Positions 18,017 to 26,481 of a stretch of DNA of 64,000 nt are shown one piece after another. Source of the stretch: Candidatus Obscuribacterium magneticum (GTDB taxonomy: Bacteria > Elusimicrobiota > Elusimicrobia > F11); assembly GCA_020523905.1 (NCBI GenBank), contig JAJAPZ010000003.1, positions 62,001 to 126,000 on the forward strand, written 5' to 3'. Position numbers and translations under genes: made by a program. The number at the start of each line of letters is the position of its first letter. Positions within the stretch are counted from its first letter, which is position 1. The notes under the pieces are model-generated. The model saw nothing but the letters and a program-made list of their open reading frames with translations, searched no databases and was not told the DNA's origin.

Positions 18017-19243
18017 GTGGACTACAGTTTAACCGACGAACAACAATCGATCATCGACATCGCCCGGGAAATCGGCGAAAAAAAGATCAAGCCCATCCGC
18101 ATGGCCTATGACGAGGAAGAGAAATTCCCCTGGCCTGTCGTCGACGAACTCAAGAAAGCGGATCTCTTTGGCATCTACTTTCATCCGAATTATGGAGGCC
18201 TCGGCGGAGGAGGATTTGAACTGGTCCTGGCGGTCGAGGAACTGTCCCGCTTCTGCGGCGGCATCTCGTTGTGCCTGGCCGCCACGGCCCTCGGCGCTTT
18301 CCCGATCCTTCTCTACGGAACAAAAGAGCAGAAGAAAAAATGGCTGCCCGATATCGCCTCCGGCAAGCGCCTGGCGGCTTTCTGCATTACCGAACCCGCG
18401 GCCGGCTCCGATGCCACCGCCATCCAAGCCACGGCCAAAAAGGAGGGGGATCACTACATCTTAAACGGGGTCAAGAACTTCTGTTCCAACGGGGAGGCGG
18501 CCGACGTCTACACCGTCTTTTTCTCCACCAACCCCGCGCGCGGCGCCCGCGGCATCACCTGTTTTGTGGCCGAGAAAGGAACCCCCGGATTTAAATTCGG
18601 AAAAAAGGAAACCAAAATGGGCATCCGGGCCAGCAGCACCTATGAGCTGGTCTTCGATAACTGCAAGGTACCCAAGAATAACGTCATCGGAGGCGAGGGA
18701 AAGGGCCTTTTCGTCGCCCAGGCCACCTTTGATCTCTCCCGGCCCGGCGTGGCCGCTCAAGCCCTCGGGATCGCCCAAGGGGCGTTCGATGAATTGCTCA
18801 ACTACGGTCGCCTTCGCACCCAATTTGGGCAGACCATCCTTTCCTTTCAATCCAGCCAGCACATGATCGCCGACATGGCCACCCAAATCGAAGCCGGCCG
18901 GGCGCTTCTTTACAGCGTCGCCCGCGCCATGGACAAAGATTTCCTTCCGGCGGTTGAGGCCGCGGAAAAATCGGGAAATTTCGTGGCGGATGAGCTGAGG
19001 ACCCTGTCAAAGAAACGCTGGACCAAAGAGTCGGGGATGGTCAAACTGTACTGCTCGGATGTGGCCATGAAAGTCACCACCGATTGCGTTCAACTGGCCG
19101 GGGGCATCGGCTACATGCGCGATTTTCCGCTTGAGAAATACATGCGCGACGCCAAGATCACGCAGATCTATGAAGGCACGAATCAAATTCAGCGCAATGA
19201 AATCGGCATGACCATCATCAAGGAACTTGCCAGCAGAAAGTAA
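18017..19243 (+). CDS. Acyl-CoA dehydrogenase
   Basis: FAD enzyme making a 2,3-enoyl-CoA from an acyl-CoA and passing electrons to an electron-transfer flavoprotein. The 408 residues hold the family motifs CITEPAAGSDATAIQATA (about 124-141), FGQTILSFQSSQHMIADM and the C-terminal QIYEGTNQIQRNEIG (about 384-398); the Glu in YEGT is the catalytic base position of the short-chain/butyryl-CoA group. It starts at GTG with GAGAGGAGG nine bases upstream. etfB, etfA and a ferredoxin follow on the same strand, so it is probably the dehydrogenase of this electron-transfer unit. Chain length and direction of the reaction are not readable. Confidence 0.93.
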   Translation: MDYSLTDEQQSIIDIAREIGEKKIKPIRMAYDEEEKFPWPVVDELKKADLFGIYFHPNYGGLGGGGFELVLAVEELSRFCGGISLCLAATALGAFPILLYGTKEQKKKWLPDIASGKRLAAFCITEPAAGSDATAIQATAKKEGDHYILNGVKNFCSNGEAADVYTVFFSTNPARGARGITCFVAEKGTPGFKFGKKETKMGIRASSTYELVFDNCKVPKNNVIGGEGKGLFVAQATFDLSRPGVAAQALGIAQGAFDELLNYGRLRTQFGQTILSFQSSQHMIADMATQIEAGRALLYSVARAMDKDFLPAVEAAEKSGNFVADELRTLSKKRWTKESGMVKLYCSDVAMKVTTDCVQLAGGIGYMRDFPLEKYMRDAKITQIYEGTNQIQRNEIGMTIIKELASRK

Positions 19244-19273
19244 AATAGTATATAAGGAAAATCACACAAATCC

Positions 19274-20098
19274 ATGCACATCGTCGTCTGCATAAAACAA
19301 ACGCCCAACACGGACAACGTTCAGATTGACCCGGAAACAGGCACGCTGAAAAGGGAAGGGATGGCGGCGGCCATCAATCCCTTCGATGAATACGCCATCG
19401 AAGAGGCCGTCCGGATCAAAGAGCGCCTTGGCGGCGATTCGAGCGTCAGCTGCATCACCATGGGTCCGCCCCAGGCGGAGGATTCCCTTCGGGACGCCAT
19501 CTCCCGCGGGGTCGACCGGTCCTTCCACATCTGCGGCCGTGAATTCGCCGGCGCCGACACCTGGGCAACCTCTTACACTCTTCACAAAGGAATCCTTAAA
19601 ATTTCAACGGATATTGCCCCGGTGGATCTCATCATCTGTGGCAAACAAAGCAACGACGGCGACACCGGCCACATCGGGCCCGGCTTGGCCGCCTGGCTCA
19701 ACTGGCCCAATGTCGCCTATGTTCGGAAAGTGGACGCCGTCAATTCAAACGGGTCGGGAAAAGGGGGAACCATTGTCGTCCAACGCATGATGGAAGACGG
19801 CATTGACGTCCTGGAAATGGACCTGCCGGCGGTGTTTTCGGTGTTAAAAGAAATCAACGAACCCCGCGTGCCCTCTCTCAGGGGAAAAATGGCCGGCAAA
19901 AAAGCCGTCATCCCCAAGTGGGACGCCGCCGCTTTGGGCGCCAAAGTGGAATGCGTGGGAATGAAAGGGTCCCCGACCATCGTGGCCCGCAGTTTCCGCC
20001 CGACCATGAAAACCGGGGGGATCAAAATTGAAGGAGCCACCCCCGAAGAAAAAGCCAAAAAGCTGGTCGACAAGCTCAGGGAACTCCAACTGATTTAA
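19274..20098 (+). CDS. etfB: Electron transfer flavoprotein beta subunit
   Basis: A 274-residue EtfB that should bind AMP or a second FAD and form a heterodimer with the next gene product. It shows MHIVVCIKQTPNTDNV, MGPPQAEDSLRDAISRGVD, GADTWATSYTLHKGI (about 94-108) and CGKQSNDGDTGHIGPGLA (about 123-140). These resemble the clostridial Bcd-associated EtfB, some of which bifurcate electrons, more than the mitochondrial type, judged by eye from remembered sequences. The 3' end is two bases from etfA. Confidence 0.94.
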   Translation: MHIVVCIKQTPNTDNVQIDPETGTLKREGMAAAINPFDEYAIEEAVRIKERLGGDSSVSCITMGPPQAEDSLRDAISRGVDRSFHICGREFAGADTWATSYTLHKGILKISTDIAPVDLIICGKQSNDGDTGHIGPGLAAWLNWPNVAYVRKVDAVNSNGSGKGGTIVVQRMMEDGIDVLEMDLPAVFSVLKEINEPRVPSLRGKMAGKKAVIPKWDAAALGAKVECVGMKGSPTIVARSFRPTMKTGGIKIEGATPEEKAKKLVDKLRELQLI

Positions 20099-20099
20099 T

Positions 20100-21173
20100 A
20101 TGTCCAACGAAAATGCCATCTTAGCGGTCCCCGTCGATACGGAAAACCACAGGGACGTCTGGACCTACGCCGAAGTCCGCCACGGCAAGTTGATCCCGTC
20201 CGCCTACGAACTCCTCTTTATCGGGAAGAAACTGGCGGCGGACCTCAACCAAAAAGTGGCCGCGGTGATCATCGGTAAAAACGTGTCCTCCTACGCACAG
20301 AAACTGATCGACCACGGGGCGGACAAGGTCTACATGATCGAACATGACGCGCTGGAACAATTCGTCGATGAAACCTACGCCCAGGTGTTGACCGACCTCG
20401 TCATCAAGGAAAAACCGAACAAGTTGCTGATGGCGGCCTCCACCATCGGCCGCTCCTTCGCCAGCCGCATCGCTGTCCTCACGAACACCGGCCTCACCGC
20501 CGATGCCACCGAGGTCGACATCAACAAGGACAACGGGCTCCTGAACGCCACGCGGCCGACGTTCGGCGGCACCCTCATGGCCACCATTCTTTGCAAACGC
20601 CACCGGCCGGAGATGGTCACGGTCCGGCCCATGGTCTTCCCCCGGGCGACGCCCCAACCCGGGCGCACCGGCGAAATCATCAAGGTGCCGGTCGACCCCA
20701 GCCAGTGGAAACAGCGGGAGCGGCATCTTCGTTTTGAACCGGAAACCAACCAGGAAATTGACATTTCCCAGGCCAACATCATCGTCTCCGGCGGTTATGG
20801 CGTGAAGGACACGGAGGGATTCAATCTATTGAAAGAGCTGGCCCACGCCTTGGGCGGCGCCGTGGGAGCCAGCCGGCGCGCCGTCGATTCCGGCTGGATT
20901 CCCTACCGTCACCAGATCGGCCTGACCGGCCGGGTGGTGAGGCCAAAGCTCTACATCGCCTGCGGGATTTCGGGGCAAATTCAGCACCTGGCCGGTATGA
21001 ATTCGGCCGACACCATCGTCTGCATCAACAAGGATCCCGAAGCCCCCTTGATGAAACTGGCCACCATCGCTATCGAAGGCGACCTTTTTGAAATACTCCC
21101 GGCGGTTAAAAAAGAACTGGAGACCCGGGGACTCACCAAAAAGATGCCGGTTGGTGCCGTTGCGGACAACTGA
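20100..21173 (+). CDS. etfA: Electron transfer flavoprotein alpha subunit
   Basis: FAD-binding subunit of the flavoprotein, 357 residues. The C-terminal FAD domain is canonical: SRRAVDSGWIPYRHQIG, TGRVVRPKLYIACGISG, IQHLAGMNSADTIVCIN and DLFEILP. It starts two bases after etfB. Its last seven codons lie in the left arm of a perfect 27 bp inverted repeat that continues past the stop (21153-21208), so the C-terminal residues may derive from the repeat rather than from an ancestral tail. Confidence 0.95.
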   Translation: MSNENAILAVPVDTENHRDVWTYAEVRHGKLIPSAYELLFIGKKLAADLNQKVAAVIIGKNVSSYAQKLIDHGADKVYMIEHDALEQFVDETYAQVLTDLVIKEKPNKLLMAASTIGRSFASRIAVLTNTGLTADATEVDINKDNGLLNATRPTFGGTLMATILCKRHRPEMVTVRPMVFPRATPQPGRTGEIIKVPVDPSQWKQRERHLRFEPETNQEIDISQANIIVSGGYGVKDTEGFNLLKELAHALGGAVGASRRAVDSGWIPYRHQIGLTGRVVRPKLYIACGISGQIQHLAGMNSADTIVCINKDPEAPLMKLATIAIEGDLFEILPAVKKELETRGLTKKMPVGAVADN

Positions 21174-21208
21174 CTCGCCGGGGCGAGTCAGTTGTCCGCA
21201 ACGGCACC
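21153..21208. repeat. Perfect 27 bp inverted repeat over the etfA stop codon
   Basis: Bases 21153-21179 and 21182-21208 are exact reverse complements with a two-base spacer. The left arm encodes the end of EtfA and its TGA; the right arm is the leader before the ferredoxin ribosome site. There is no T-tract, so it is not a classical terminator. It could set the EtfA/ferredoxin mRNA ratio or protect the upstream mRNA end. Confidence 0.9.
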
Positions 21209-21227
21209 CAAACAAAAGGAGATTCAA

Positions 21228-21548
21228 ATGGCAGGAATTGATCCCGATTTTCAGTTAAACAGGCCCGCCGTCGAAAAAGCGCCGGAGGGGTACCAGATTT
21301 GGGGCCCCGTGGATCCACCCCAACTACTGGGCATTCACGGCACCTGGGTGGCGGTTGACTTCGACCTCTGCACCGGTGACGGCGCCTGCCTTGACGCCTG
21401 CCCCGAAAGTGTTTTCGAATGGCGTGAGACGCCGGGCCATCCCGCCGCCGATAAAAAGGCTGCTCCCGCCAAGGAAGAAGCCTGTATTTTCTGCATGGCC
21501 TGCGAAAGCGTCTGTCCCGTTCAAGCCATCAAAATCACACCGAAATAA
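21228..21548 (+). CDS. Ferredoxin of the archaeal zinc-ferredoxin type (one complete and one three-Cys cluster motif)
   Basis: A 106-residue ferredoxin. The second cluster motif is complete (CIFCMACESVCP, about 85-96). The first is CTGDGACLDACP, with Asp where the second Cys would be, which predicts a 3Fe-4S or convertible cluster. The extended N-terminus (GIDPDF ... GPVDPPQLLGIHGTWV) and the ETPGHPAADKKA loop closely recall, from memory, the Sulfolobus zinc-containing ferredoxin. In that protein three His and one Asp bind zinc; here only one of the three His (about 37) seems kept. The ATG has AAAGGAGATT upstream. It follows etfA directly and probably exchanges electrons with the Etf or dehydrogenase. 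Confidence 0.88.
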   Translation: MAGIDPDFQLNRPAVEKAPEGYQIWGPVDPPQLLGIHGTWVAVDFDLCTGDGACLDACPESVFEWRETPGHPAADKKAAPAKEEACIFCMACESVCPVQAIKITPK

Positions 21549-21555
21549 AAGGGGG

Positions 21556-21621
21556 AAGGGGTCAAGTCTCCCTTTTCCCCTCCGTGTTCAGGAGGGGAAA
21601 AGGGAGACTTGACCCCTTTTT
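21556..21621 (+). terminator. Strong terminator-like hairpin after the etf-ferredoxin unit
   Basis: A 28 bp perfect stem (21556-21583 with 21591-21618), a seven-base loop and a following T-run (21617-21621) fit a rho-independent terminator, seven bases after the ferredoxin stop. The arm contains GGGGTCAAGTCTCCC, a motif I associate with palindromes near REP-associated transposases, so the hairpin may be a co-opted mobile repeat. Confidence 0.75.
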
Positions 21622-21625
21622 CTTC

Positions 21626-21655
21626 TTGCCTTTTCCGAGGAAGAACCGTTACAAT
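21626..21655 (+). promoter_or_regulatory. Candidate promoter for smc (TTGCCT-N18-TACAAT)
   Basis: TTGCCT (21626-21631) and TACAAT (21650-21655) are 18 bases apart, directly downstream of the terminator and about 75 bases before the smc ATG. The -35 box matches consensus at four of six positions. Confidence 0.4.
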
Positions 21656-21731
21656 AGAGGTCACATGGTGGGAGAACTCCAAACAATTAGAGACAACATC
21701 CTATGAGACAACACAGGACCGAGCGTCCCTC

Positions 21732-24700
21732 ATGTATTTAAAACAGCTCGAGATTGCTGGTTTTAAATCCTTCGCGGATCCCATCGATCTGGAATTTGAA
21801 CCGGGCACCACCGCCATCGTCGGTCCCAACGGCTGTGGAAAATCCAACATTGTCGATGCCATCCGCTGGTGCCTGGGTGAAATGTCCGCCAAATCCCTTC
21901 GTTCCAACCTGATGATGGATGTGGTGTTTAACGGTTCCGGCTCCCGGCCGCCCCAAAATTTAGCGGGAGTCACCCTCACCTTCGACAACAGCGACCGGAA
22001 ACTGCCCATCGATTTCACCGACGTCTCCATCACTCGCCGCCTTTTCCGCTCCGGGGAATCCGAATATTTCATCAACCGGACCCAATGCCGCCTGCGCGAC
22101 ATCAAGGAACTCTTTCTGGACACCGGCATGGGAGAAGACGGCTACTCCTCGATGGAACAGGGCCGGGTGGAATGGATCCTTCAAGCCAAACCAGAGGAAC
22201 GGCGGGAGCTTTTTGAGGAAGCCGCCGGCGTCTCCAAATACCGCACGCGACGGGAGGAAGCCCTCCGGAAATTGGAGCGGGTTGAAATCGACCTGTCGCG
22301 CCTGGCCGACATCATCACCGTCACGCAGGAGCAGATCAACAAGCTTGAGAACGCCGTCCACCGGGCCCACACCTATCAGAAACTGCGCGATCAGCTGAAA
22401 AACACCGAGATCAGCGACTGGCTTTATCAGTTGAATCAAATCCAGGCCGATTGGCAGACGGTTCAAGGCCGCCTCAAAGAGGCCGAGAAAAAGAACGAGG
22501 AACTCAACACGGCGACCCACCAAATCGAAGCCGAACTGGCTGAACGCCGACTCTCCCTTTCGGAAAACGAGGAAGCGCTCCTGAAAGCCAATGGAACCTT
22601 GGCCGGCATCGACGCCGACATCAAAATCGGGGAAGAACGCCTCGCCAACGCCCACAAGAGGGAAATCGAGCTGAAAAACCAGCTCACCAATATCCAGGAC
22701 TCCATCCGCCGCGAAGAGGCGCGGATGAAAGAGCTCCAGCCTCTGGCCGTCAACCAGAAGAAAGACCTCGACGCCCTTCATCAGGAAGGCCGGACCATCG
22801 AAACGGATTATCAGGCCGCCAAAAACAACCAGTCGGCGGCCCTGCGTCAGCTGGAACAGCAACGTCAGAAGGTCAAAGAAGGACGGGACAAAATCCTCGA
22901 TCGCGCCCACGAACGGGCCCGCCTCCAACAGCAAATGAGCCGGACCACCTCCGACCTGACCCGTTTTGAAACCGAAGGCCACAACCGCAAACGCGAGCTT
23001 CTCCGATGCAAAAACCAAATCGAAGAGATTGAAAAATCCACCGGCGAAACCCGGACCCAAAAAAATGACCTGGCCCAACAGCTGAAGTTCAAGGCGAAGG
23101 AGTCGGAGGAGATCAACAAGCGCGTCGATAAAACAAAGAGCGCGGACCACGAACTCCAAAAGGAATGGATGGCCTTGATGGAGGAGATCGCGGGCTTGAA
23201 AGGTGAAATTCACTCCTTTGAGATGGAACAGAAGCAGGACCCCTACGGCGCCGGAACCCAAGCCCTTCTTTCAAGCCGCCTCAAGGGCATTGACGGCCCC
23301 TTGGGCCGGTTCCTTCAGTGCTCGCAACTGGACCGGGAACTCGTCTCCGCCACGCTGGGAGAACATCTGGGAGACTTGGTGGCCGACACGTTGGAGGATG
23401 CCGAGCGCGCCCTGGACTTTTTAAAAAGCGGTCAAAAAGGGCGGGCGCGGATCTGGATCCTTGAAAAAATCCCGGCCTCCGGCCCCCGCGGCGCCGTCGG
23501 CCTCATGCCGACGGGCGAACGCTTCTTAAATCGCCTTCACTGCGAGGAAAAATTCAAACCCCTTCTTTCTCATCTGGTCTCCGCCCTCTGGATCCAGGGG
23601 ACCACCGTTTACGGAGATGCCATCGTTCACGGCGGCGTCGACCCCGCCAAATGGAAGGGCTATGGGCCCCACCGCGTCAACGAGCTCGAAACCACCCTGG
23701 AACGGAAAGGAAAGAGCAAGGCAGAGATGGAGACAAGGATCGATTCCCTTCGTCGGGAAGACGCGGCGCTGGCGCAAAAGCGCGACCAGACGATGAAAGA
23801 AATGGAAGAGATCCGCATACGGCACGAAATCACTCAGGAAGAATTCGACCGGCTCTCCTCCCGAAAGGAGATGGTCCTGGAAGAGGAAAAGGTCGTCCAG
23901 CTCGAATTGGCCCAGTCCCTGACGGACGTCGAAAAAGCGAAAAAAACGCTGGAAGAAACCAAGAGCCTCGCCCACCAGCTGGACCTGCAGGAGAAAGAAG
24001 ACCATGTGCAGATGGACATTTTGCAGCAGGAGATGGCGGAGCACCAAATTTTACATGCCAACGCCAGCGGCGAGCTTTCGGCCAAGATGGAACGGTACAA
24101 CTCCTTCCAGGAGAAGCTGAACTGGCAAAAGTCCGTCCTGGAACACACGCAGGAAGAGCTGGAGGGAATCGGAAAAAGCCTGAAGCGACAGCAGGAATCG
24201 CACGCGCATTCGAAAGCCGAAATCCAGAATTCCATCAAGGCCCAGGCGGACGCCAAATCCCTCATTGAAACCTCGCTCACCCGGCGTCAGGGGGCGGCCG
24301 ACAGCTGCACCCAGCTGCAAAACCAACGGATCGACCTCACCAACAAGATTGAAAAAGCGCAGGGGCAGCTGGACAAACTGCGGGAGGACCTGGCGGTTGT
24401 TCAGGAAACGGTTCAAAACGAACTCATCGCGGAAATGAATCTCAAGAACAAAGCGGAAACCATCCAGCAGAAGCTCTTTGACCAATACGAAATGTCGCTG
24501 GAAACGGCCAAAGCCCAGTTTCAGCCCCAGGCGGCCGACCCCGAGGGGCTGGAAAAGCTCAAGCGGCGCCTTTCCAACATCGGCCCTGTGAACCTGGCCG
24601 CGCCCCAGGAACACGCCGAGCTCGTCGAAAAACACGCCTTTTTAACCCAACAGCAAAACGATCTCCTGAAGGCCAAAGACGACCTGAGACAGGTGATCAC

Positions 24701-25220
24701 CAAAATCAACACCACCACCCGCGAACATTTTAAGGAGACGTTCTTCAAGGTCAGGGAGAACTTCCGGACGATTTACGCGAAGCTCTTTGAGGGCGGCGAG
24801 GCCGATCTCCATTTCACGAACGAAGCCGACATCCTCTCCACCGGCATCGACATCTATTGCCAGCCGCCGGGAAAAAAACTACAGCACATTTCGCTTCTTT
24901 CCGGCGGTGAAAAAGCCCTGACCGCGATCGCCCTCCTTTTCGCCTTCTTCCAGGTCCGCCCCTCTCCGATCGCCCTTTTGGATGAGGTCGACGCCCCGCT
25001 CGATGAAGCCAATATTCTTCGCTTCATCACCATGCTCAAAACCTACGTTGAAAAGAGCCAATTTCTCATTATCACGCACAACAAACGCACCATGGAGGCG
25101 GCCAACAGTCTCTATGGCGTCACCATGGAAGAACTCGGCGTTTCCAAAGTTCTCTCCGCCCGGCTTCAAAAAGAAAAAGAAGAGGCCGCCGTTGCCACTG
25201 CTGAACCCGCCTCTGTCTAA
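21732..25220 (+). CDS. smc: Chromosome segregation ATPase SMC
   Basis: Condensin core protein, 1162 residues, the usual bacterial SMC length. Walker A is GPNGCGKS (31-38). Long coiled-coil arms (about 165-500 and 630-980) surround a hinge (about 505-625, with KGIDGPLGRFLQ). The C-terminal head has the ABC signature LLSGGEKALTAIALLFAFF (about 1053-1071) and Walker B ALLDEVDAPLD. The ATG at 21732 gives the canonical start MYLKQLEIAGFKSFAD; the open frame 41 codons upstream runs into the terminator hairpin and is not coding. No clear ribosome site precedes the ATG. ScpA and ScpB are not in the window. Confidence 0.96.
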   Translation: MYLKQLEIAGFKSFADPIDLEFEPGTTAIVGPNGCGKSNIVDAIRWCLGEMSAKSLRSNLMMDVVFNGSGSRPPQNLAGVTLTFDNSDRKLPIDFTDVSITRRLFRSGESEYFINRTQCRLRDIKELFLDTGMGEDGYSSMEQGRVEWILQAKPEERRELFEEAAGVSKYRTRREEALRKLERVEIDLSRLADIITVTQEQINKLENAVHRAHTYQKLRDQLKNTEISDWLYQLNQIQADWQTVQGRLKEAEKKNEELNTATHQIEAELAERRLSLSENEEALLKANGTLAGIDADIKIGEERLANAHKREIELKNQLTNIQDSIRREEARMKELQPLAVNQKKDLDALHQEGRTIETDYQAAKNNQSAALRQLEQQRQKVKEGRDKILDRAHERARLQQQMSRTTSDLTRFETEGHNRKRELLRCKNQIEEIEKSTGETRTQKNDLAQQLKFKAKESEEINKRVDKTKSADHELQKEWMALMEEIAGLKGEIHSFEMEQKQDPYGAGTQALLSSRLKGIDGPLGRFLQCSQLDRELVSATLGEHLGDLVADTLEDAERALDFLKSGQKGRARIWILEKIPASGPRGAVGLMPTGERFLNRLHCEEKFKPLLSHLVSALWIQGTTVYGDAIVHGGVDPAKWKGYGPHRVNELETTLERKGKSKAEMETRIDSLRREDAALAQKRDQTMKEMEEIRIRHEITQEEFDRLSSRKEMVLEEEKVVQLELAQSLTDVEKAKKTLEETKSLAHQLDLQEKEDHVQMDILQQEMAEHQILHANASGELSAKMERYNSFQEKLNWQKSVLEHTQEELEGIGKSLKRQQESHAHSKAEIQNSIKAQADAKSLIETSLTRRQGAADSCTQLQNQRIDLTNKIEKAQGQLDKLREDLAVVQETVQNELIAEMNLKNKAETIQQKLFDQYEMSLETAKAQFQPQAADPEGLEKLKRRLSNIGPVNLAAPQEHAELVEKHAFLTQQQNDLLKAKDDLRQVITKINTTTREHFKETFFKVRENFRTIYAKLFEGGEADLHFTNEADILSTGIDIYCQPPGKKLQHISLLSGGEKALTAIALLFAFFQVRPSPIALLDEVDAPLDEANILRFITMLKTYVEKSQFLIITHNKRTMEAANSLYGVTMEELGVSKVLSARLQKEKEEAAVATAEPASV

Positions 25221-25257
25221 GAGCACCCCGAAAGGGGGGCGCCAACAAATCCCGAGA

Positions 25258-25971
25258 GTGGAGATTCTGGGTGTGCCCCTCCATTCCCTGTCCAAAGAGA
25301 GAGCCTTGGGTTGGGGGATCTCCTTCATGCTATCGGACCACGCCCACCATCTCATCACAGCCAATTCCCTATTCGCTCTGGAAACGCAAAAGTCCGCCGC
25401 CCTCCAAGAAGCGTGTACGCACGCCTCCCTCATTCTGGCTGAATCCAGCGGCCTGGCTTGGGCCGCACAAAAGCTGGGACTGACACCGCCGCCCGTGATA
25501 CCCGGGATCGATCTGGCCTATGACCTTTGTCACCTGGCCGAAATTCTGTCGGTGCCCGTCTATCTTTTGGGGGGACGACCGGGAGTCTCAAAAGAAGCCG
25601 TCTCCTTCCTGACGCGGAAATTTCCAAATCTCCTCATTGCCGGCATGAGGGACGGTTACTTCAAACCGCACGACGATGAGGCCATCATCCGGGATATGAC
25701 GCTCAGTCGCTCCAAGCTCTTTTTAGTGGCCCTCGGCATGCCCAAACAGGAACTCTGGATCCACAAAAACCGGCGGCACCTTCCGCCCGGCCTTTTTGTG
25801 GGTGTGGGGGGAACCTTTGATGTCTGGGCCGGCCAACTCAAACGGGCTCCCTTGTGGATTCGCAATCGCGGCCTGGAGTGGCTCTACCGCTTGAGCCAAG
25901 AACCCTCCCGTCTTCGCCGCATCTCCCGTCTTCCCCAATTCGCCCTCCACGTCTTCATTTCTCGTAAGTAA
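25258..25971 (+). CDS. WecG/TagA family glycosyltransferase (GT26)
   Basis: Transfers an N-acetylmannosaminyl-type sugar onto a lipid-linked HexNAc, forming lipid II-like intermediates. 237 residues: VEILGVPLHSL start, ITANSLFALETQ, the VYLLGGRPGVSKEA motif, AGMRDGYFKPHDD and the GMPKQELWI and VGVGGTFDVWAGQLKRAP motifs. GTG at 25258 is chosen because the family normally begins at this strand; TTG at 25192, inside the smc 3' end, is an alternative. It may complete the pathway begun by the WecA-like enzyme at 6021, although it lies 16 kb away. Confidence 0.9.
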   Translation: MEILGVPLHSLSKERALGWGISFMLSDHAHHLITANSLFALETQKSAALQEACTHASLILAESSGLAWAAQKLGLTPPPVIPGIDLAYDLCHLAEILSVPVYLLGGRPGVSKEAVSFLTRKFPNLLIAGMRDGYFKPHDDEAIIRDMTLSRSKLFLVALGMPKQELWIHKNRRHLPPGLFVGVGGTFDVWAGQLKRAPLWIRNRGLEWLYRLSQEPSRLRRISRLPQFALHVFISRK

Positions 25972-25997
25972 ACGTCAACCGTCGCGGCGGATCCAGG

Positions 25998-26119
25998 CCG
26001 TCATCCCGGCGAAAGCCGGAATCCCGTTTCGATAATTGGAATTATCGACGGGACCGTTCCGTAACACGGTCCATTCCGGTGTTCACGTCCTGGATTCCGG
26101 CTTTCGCCGGGATGACGGC
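25998..26119. repeat. Composite REP-like element with conserved core, before rpmB
   Basis: Outer arms GTCATCCCGGCGAAAGCCGG and its complement enclose a core (26031-26072) holding a second inverted repeat GGACCGT...ACGGTCC. Nearly the same core occurs inverted at 29621-29662, so this is a defined composite element and not two chance REPs. Length is about 122 bp. Confidence 0.8.
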
Positions 26120-26193
26120 CATCACCGCGATGGCGGTTTTAAACGCCGCATTTTTGGTATCATCCGGCGGCTGATTTTCGAAGGAGATTTATC

Positions 26194-26430
26194 ATGTCGA
26201 AACGTTGTGAATTAACAGGCGTGGGGCCGTCGACCGGAAACACCGTTTCCCACTCGAACCGACACATCCGTCGACGCTGGCTCCCCAACCTCCGGAAAAA
26301 ACGGATCTATTTAGCCGATGAGGACCGGTGGGTGAGCGTCCGAGTGACGGCAAACGTCCTAAAAACCTTGACAAAAAAGGGCATGGCGTCCGTTCTAAAG
26401 ATGAAGGCCCGCGTCGCGCGCGCACATTGA
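26194..26430 (+). CDS. rpmB: Large ribosomal subunit protein bL28
   Basis: A 78-residue basic 50S protein. MSKRCELTGVGPSTGNTVSH and RRRWLPNLRKKRI are the L28 signature; a two-Cys zinc form is not evident, as only one Cys is present. GGAGATT lies seven bases before the ATG. A palindromic repeat element precedes it and ribD follows. Confidence 0.96.
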   Translation: MSKRCELTGVGPSTGNTVSHSNRHIRRRWLPNLRKKRIYLADEDRWVSVRVTANVLKTLTKKGMASVLKMKARVARAH

Positions 26431-26481
26431 TTTTTTCCGAAGGCCCCCTTTCCAACACCTGAGGTCGGAACAACCACATCC

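Noticed and set aside
21609-21731. 41-codon upstream extension of smc
   Set aside because: It starts inside the terminator hairpin and precedes the canonical SMC start MYLKQLEIAGFKSFAD.
26431-26481. FMN riboswitch before ribD
   Set aside because: The gap is only 51 bases and has none of the conserved RFN core sequences.
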